64,000 nt of DNA, taken from assembly GCF_017573545.1 (NCBI RefSeq), contig NZ_JAGEOK010000001.1, forward strand, positions 434,001-498,000, read 5' to 3'. Numbering within the stretch: the first letter of the stretch is position 1; every line of letters begins with the position of its first letter. Position numbers and translations under genes: made by a program. Below, in pieces: positions 59,240-64,000 of this stretch. This DNA is from Actinomadura nitritigenes (GTDB lineage Bacteria > Actinomycetota > Actinomycetes > Streptosporangiales > Streptosporangiaceae). Under the pieces are notes generated by a model. The model was not told the DNA's origin, did no database searches, and saw only the letters and a program-made list of their open reading frames with translations.

Positions 59240-61639
59240 ATGGGACTCCGTCAAGCCCGATCTGTCAAGCCCGCCGGCGCGGAAGCGGCCCGGCAGGCCG
59301 CCGTGCGCGCCGAGCAGGAGTACATGACCCGCCTGTACGGGCGGCTCGACGAGGAGCGGAGCAGCGCCGAGGCGGCGCTGCGGCAGGGGCCGGCGGCGGG
59401 CGGCGGGAGCGTGCTGCAGGCCCGGGTGGAGAGCGCCGTCGTGACCGAGGAGGCCGCGCGGCGGCTGGCCCGGCTGAACGGGGTCGAGGAAGGGCTCTGC
59501 TTCGGCCGGGTCGACCACGTCGCCGGCGCCGACGGCCCCGGCGACACCTTCTACATCGGCCGGATCGGGCTGCGCGACGCCGACCACGAGCCAATGCTGA
59601 TCGACTGGCGCGCGGCGGCGGCCCGCCCGTTCTACACCGCGTCCCCGGGCGCGCCCGGGACGGTCGCGCGCCGCCGCCACCTGCACCTGCGGCACCGGGA
59701 GGTCGTGCGGCTGGACGACGAGGTGTTCGACCTGGAAGGGCTCGACGAGGCCGAGCGCAGCGGCCTCGTCGGCGAGGCGGCGCTGCTGGCCACCCTGCGC
59801 CGCGGCCGGACGGGCCGGATGAGCGACGTCGTCGCGACCATCCAGGAGGAGCAGGACCAGGTCATCCGGTCGGCTCTGCAGGGCGTCCTCGTCGTGCAGG
59901 GCGGGCCCGGCACCGGCAAGACCGTCGCCGCGCTGCACCGCGCCGCCTACCTCCTCTACACCCACCGCGACGTGCTGGAACGGCGCGGCGTGCTCATCGT
60001 CGGCCCGAACGCGACGTTCCTGCGCTACATCGAGCAGGTCCTCCCCGGTCTCGGCGAGACCGACGTCGTCCTCGCCACGGTCGGCGAGCTGCACCCGGGG
60101 CTGAAGGCGACCGCGGCGGACGAGCCCGCCGTCGCCGTCGTGAAGGGCTCCGCGCGGATGGCGGGGCTCATCGAGGCCGCCGTCGCCGACCGGCAGTGCG
60201 CCCCGCCGGACGGGCTGCGCGTCGAGTACGACGGCCTGACCCTGCGCGTGGACGCGGAGAGGTGCGCGGCGATCCGCGACGGCGCCCGCGGGCTGCGGGT
60301 GCCGCACAACGTGCAGCGGCGCCGGTTCGTCCACGACCTCCTGGAGGCCCTCGCGCACGACCGGGCCGAGCAGTACGACCGGATCATGGACGAGCCGCTC
60401 GACGAGCTGACCAGGTCCGGCCAGATGCCCCGCTGGCTCCAGGAGCTGATCGACGAGTCCGCCGACGAGCCGCTGCTGGACGAGACGGACCTGCGGCTGG
60501 CGAAGGAGGCGCTCTGGCAGGACCCGGCCGTCCGCCGGGCGGTCGACGCGCTGTGGCCCGAGCTGACCCCCGAGCGGCTCCTCTCCGACCTGTACGCCGA
60601 CCCGGAGCGGCTCGACCGCGCCGCCGCCGGGGCCGGGCTCGACCCCGCCGAGGCGGCCCTCCTGCGCCGCCCCGCCGGCGCGCCCTGGACGGTCTCGGAC
60701 GTCCCGCTCATCGACGAGGCCGCCGAGCTGCTCGGCGAGGACGACTCCGCCGAGCGCGCCCGCCGGCGCGCCGCCGACGCGGCCCGCGCCGAGGAGGTCC
60801 GCTACGCCGCGGAGGTCATGGAGACGACCGGCGGCACCGACATGATCCCCATCGGCGACCTGATCTCCGCCAGCGAGCTGGCCGAACGCCACGGCGACGG
60901 AGGCCCGCCCCTCACCACCGCGCAGCGCGCCATGGCCGACCGCCAGTGGGCCTACGGCCACGTCATCGTGGACGAGGCGCAGGAGCTGTCGGAGATGGCC
61001 TGGCGGGCGGTGATGCGCCGCGTCCCGACCCGGTCCCTGACCGTCGTGGGCGACATCGCGCAGACCGGCAGCGCGGCGGGCGCCGCGTCCTGGGGGCAGA
61101 TGCTCGACCGGTACGTCCCGGGCCGCTGGCGCGAGCAGCGCCTGATGGTGAACTACCGCACGCCCGCCGCCATCATGCGGGTCGCGTCCGAGGTCCTGGC
61201 GGCCGTCGCCCCGGACCAGACGCCGCCCGTGTCCGTCCGCGACGACGGCCCGCCGCCCCGTGCGGTCGAGCTGCCCGTCGACGGCCTCCCGGGCCTCGTC
61301 GCCGAGGAGCTGGCCGGGTTCGGCGACGGCGCCGAGGGCCGCCTCGCGGTCATCACGTCGGCGGCCCGGCACGCGCGGGTCCGCGCCGTCCTGCCGGGCG
61401 CCGCGGTCGGCGCGACGCCCGAGGCCCTCGACTCCCCCTCGGTGGTGCTGACCGCCGAGGAGGCCAAGGGCCTGGAGTTCGACTCGGTCATCGTCGTCGA
61501 CCCGGCGGGCGTCCTCACCGAGTCCCCGAAGGGGGGCCAGGACCTCTACGTGGCCCTCACCCGCCCGACCCGCCGCCTGACGATCGTCCACGACGGCGAC
61601 CTGCCGCCGCTGCTCAGCGGGAGCCTCGCAGGCGGGTGA
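59240..61639 (+). CDS. HelD/HelR-like UvrD-family helicase (RNA polymerase recycling type)
   Basis: A 799-residue SF1 helicase-like ATPase. An N-terminal coiled-coil arm (about 1-80, 'EQEYMTRLYGRLDEERSSAEAAL') precedes the first motor half with Walker A 'GGPGTGKT' (221-228) and a long insertion; Walker B is 'VIVDEAQEL' (D578/E579). 'LMVNYRTPAAIM' is motif IV-like and 'VVLTAEEAKGLEFDSVIVVDP' in pieces is motif V. The layout is that of HelD, which pries RNA polymerase off DNA; some actinobacterial forms (HelR) protect against rifamycin. No rifamycin-associated element is seen upstream. Confidence 0.9.
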   Translation: MGLRQARSVKPAGAEAARQAAVRAEQEYMTRLYGRLDEERSSAEAALRQGPAAGGGSVLQARVESAVVTEEAARRLARLNGVEEGLCFGRVDHVAGADGPGDTFYIGRIGLRDADHEPMLIDWRAAAARPFYTASPGAPGTVARRRHLHLRHREVVRLDDEVFDLEGLDEAERSGLVGEAALLATLRRGRTGRMSDVVATIQEEQDQVIRSALQGVLVVQGGPGTGKTVAALHRAAYLLYTHRDVLERRGVLIVGPNATFLRYIEQVLPGLGETDVVLATVGELHPGLKATAADEPAVAVVKGSARMAGLIEAAVADRQCAPPDGLRVEYDGLTLRVDAERCAAIRDGARGLRVPHNVQRRRFVHDLLEALAHDRAEQYDRIMDEPLDELTRSGQMPRWLQELIDESADEPLLDETDLRLAKEALWQDPAVRRAVDALWPELTPERLLSDLYADPERLDRAAAGAGLDPAEAALLRRPAGAPWTVSDVPLIDEAAELLGEDDSAERARRRAADAARAEEVRYAAEVMETTGGTDMIPIGDLISASELAERHGDGGPPLTTAQRAMADRQWAYGHVIVDEAQELSEMAWRAVMRRVPTRSLTVVGDIAQTGSAAGAASWGQMLDRYVPGRWREQRLMVNYRTPAAIMRVASEVLAAVAPDQTPPVSVRDDGPPPRAVELPVDGLPGLVAEELAGFGDGAEGRLAVITSAARHARVRAVLPGAAVGATPEALDSPSVVLTAEEAKGLEFDSVIVVDPAGVLTESPKGGQDLYVALTRPTRRLTIVHDGDLPPLLSGSLAGG

Positions 61640-62309
61640 GGGTCTGGGTCAGCTCGGTGGTGATGATGCGGCCGGCGGTGGCGGGGTCGCCGGCGCGGAT
61701 CGCCTCGACGAGGGCGGCGTGCGCGGCGCGGCCGTGCGACTCGTCGGACGCCCGGACGTCGACCAGGGAGACCAGGTCGAGCAGGCCGGCGCGCAGCACC
61801 GGGACGAACTCGGCGTGCAGGTCGACCAGCACGGGGTTGTGCGCGGCGGCGATCACGGCGGCGTGCAGGGCGATGTCGGCGTCCAGGAAGTCCTCCAGGG
61901 ACGGGCCGGCGAACGCCTCGTCGCGTGCGGCGAGGGCGGTGTCGAGCGCGGCGAGGTCGGCGTCGGTGCGGCGCTCGGCGGCCAGCTCGGTGGCGCGGAC
62001 CTCGATCATCATCCGGATCTCGTAGACGTCGGTGACGGAGGCGCGGCGGAGCCGGGTGGTGAAGTCCTCGTCGGGTTCGGTGGCGGTGACGAAGACGCCG
62101 GCGCCCTGTCGGGCCTGGACGAGGCCGGCGCCGGCGAGGGCGCGCAGCGCCTCCCGGACGGTGGAGCGGCCGACGCCGAGCTCCCTGGCGAGCGTGGTCT
62201 CGCCGGGAAGCCGGGTGCCGACCGGCCAGGAGCCGTCGGTGATCTGGTCGCGGAGCCGCTGGGCGGCCTGCTCGACGAGCGGGCTGCGGCGGAGCGGGCC
62301 GAGCGGCAT
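61614..62309 (-). CDS. GntR-family regulator, FadR/FCD type
   Basis: A 231-residue regulator. The winged helix-turn-helix is 'RLPGETTLARELGVGRSTVREALRALAGAGLVQARQGAGVFV' in pieces (33-74). The C-terminal all-helical FCD domain contains 'YEIRMMIEVRATELAAER', 'DIALHAAVIAAAHNPVL' and 'HAALVEAIRAGDPATA', where D and three His would hold a metal and a carboxylate ligand. Its 3' end overlaps the helicase gene by 26 bp. It is divergent from leuA but separated by the leader; the target is not evident. Confidence 0.9.
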   Translation of the reverse strand: MPLGPLRRSPLVEQAAQRLRDQITDGSWPVGTRLPGETTLARELGVGRSTVREALRALAGAGLVQARQGAGVFVTATEPDEDFTTRLRRASVTDVYEIRMMIEVRATELAAERRTDADLAALDTALAARDEAFAGPSLEDFLDADIALHAAVIAAAHNPVLVDLHAEFVPVLRAGLLDLVSLVDVRASDESHGRAAHAALVEAIRAGDPATAGRIITTELTQTLTRLRGSR

Positions 62310-62385
62310 GCGACGGCCTTCCTTTCCGGGGGTCTTCCTTTCCGGGCGGACGTCCTACGCTAGCGCCTCCCGCGCACCGCTCAGC

Positions 62386-64000
<1,615 letters not shown>

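Overview
The window is GC-rich (about 72-75% by eye) and densely packed. It has actinobacterial hallmarks: Lsr2, a WhiB protein, DUF1707 and CU044_5270-family proteins, a DtxR/IdeR-type iron box, many GTG/TTG starts, and about ten starts lying 6-7 nt after a -10-like hexamer (leaderless style). The gene mix resembles a filamentous actinomycete of the Streptosporangiales/Thermomonosporaceae kind (for example Actinomadura). That genus-level guess is inference. There are no rRNA, tRNA or CRISPR loci, and no prophage or plasmid functions.

Layout. 1-4.6 kb: a NitT/TauT-type ABC importer (binding protein cut by the window edge, two permeases, ATPase) followed by an FAD monooxygenase. 4.6-7.4 kb: a TetR regulator divergent from an MFS exporter, with two matching operator-like palindromes between them, then a GDSL hydrolase. 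7.4-11 kb: a shortened family A DNA polymerase with a TnpB-related gene lying against its 5' side. 11-14 kb: membrane proteins and a metallophosphoesterase. 14-19 kb: lipid kinase, AGPS-like flavin oxidase, TetR and glycerol-3-phosphate dehydrogenase. 19-24 kb: an iron-box-controlled ferredoxin-like protein, WhiB, a phosphoribosyltransferase, a phosphotriesterase-like protein lacking metal ligands, and a YihY membrane protein. 24.2-27.8 kb: a sulfur assimilation operon (Cys-containing leader peptide, sulfite reductase, zinc-ribbon protein, APS reductase, sirohydrochlorin chelatase). 28-31.7 kb: ornithine cyclodeaminase-like, DUF1707 and AidB-like genes.

31.7-39.6 kb is the most striking part: an ArsR-family regulator and a six-gene, translationally coupled operon for a membrane complex related to hydrogenase-4 and complex I. 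Its large subunit has lost all four Ni-Fe cysteines while the small subunit keeps its [4Fe-4S] cysteines. A shared palindrome precedes both the regulator and the operon. A beta-carbonic anhydrase converges on it. The gene order matches, from memory, Rv0081-Rv0087 of Mycobacterium tuberculosis.

40-52 kb: DeoR/MFS divergent pair, LURP-one/scramblase-like protein, ECF sigma factor with a CU044_5270 partner, PAP2 phosphatase, ion permease divergent from a CBS protein, TatA, Lsr2, secreted S15-type peptidase, DUF4262 protein and GNAT. 52-64 kb: GlgX, two convergent RibD_C paralogues, an ATP-dependent DNA ligase, a complete TnpB beside a broken Tat-signal gene, a HelD-like helicase, a GntR regulator, and leuA (cut by the window edge) behind a Leu-Leu-Leu leader peptide.

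Everything here was read by eye. Family names rest on recognised motifs and gene order, not on database searches.
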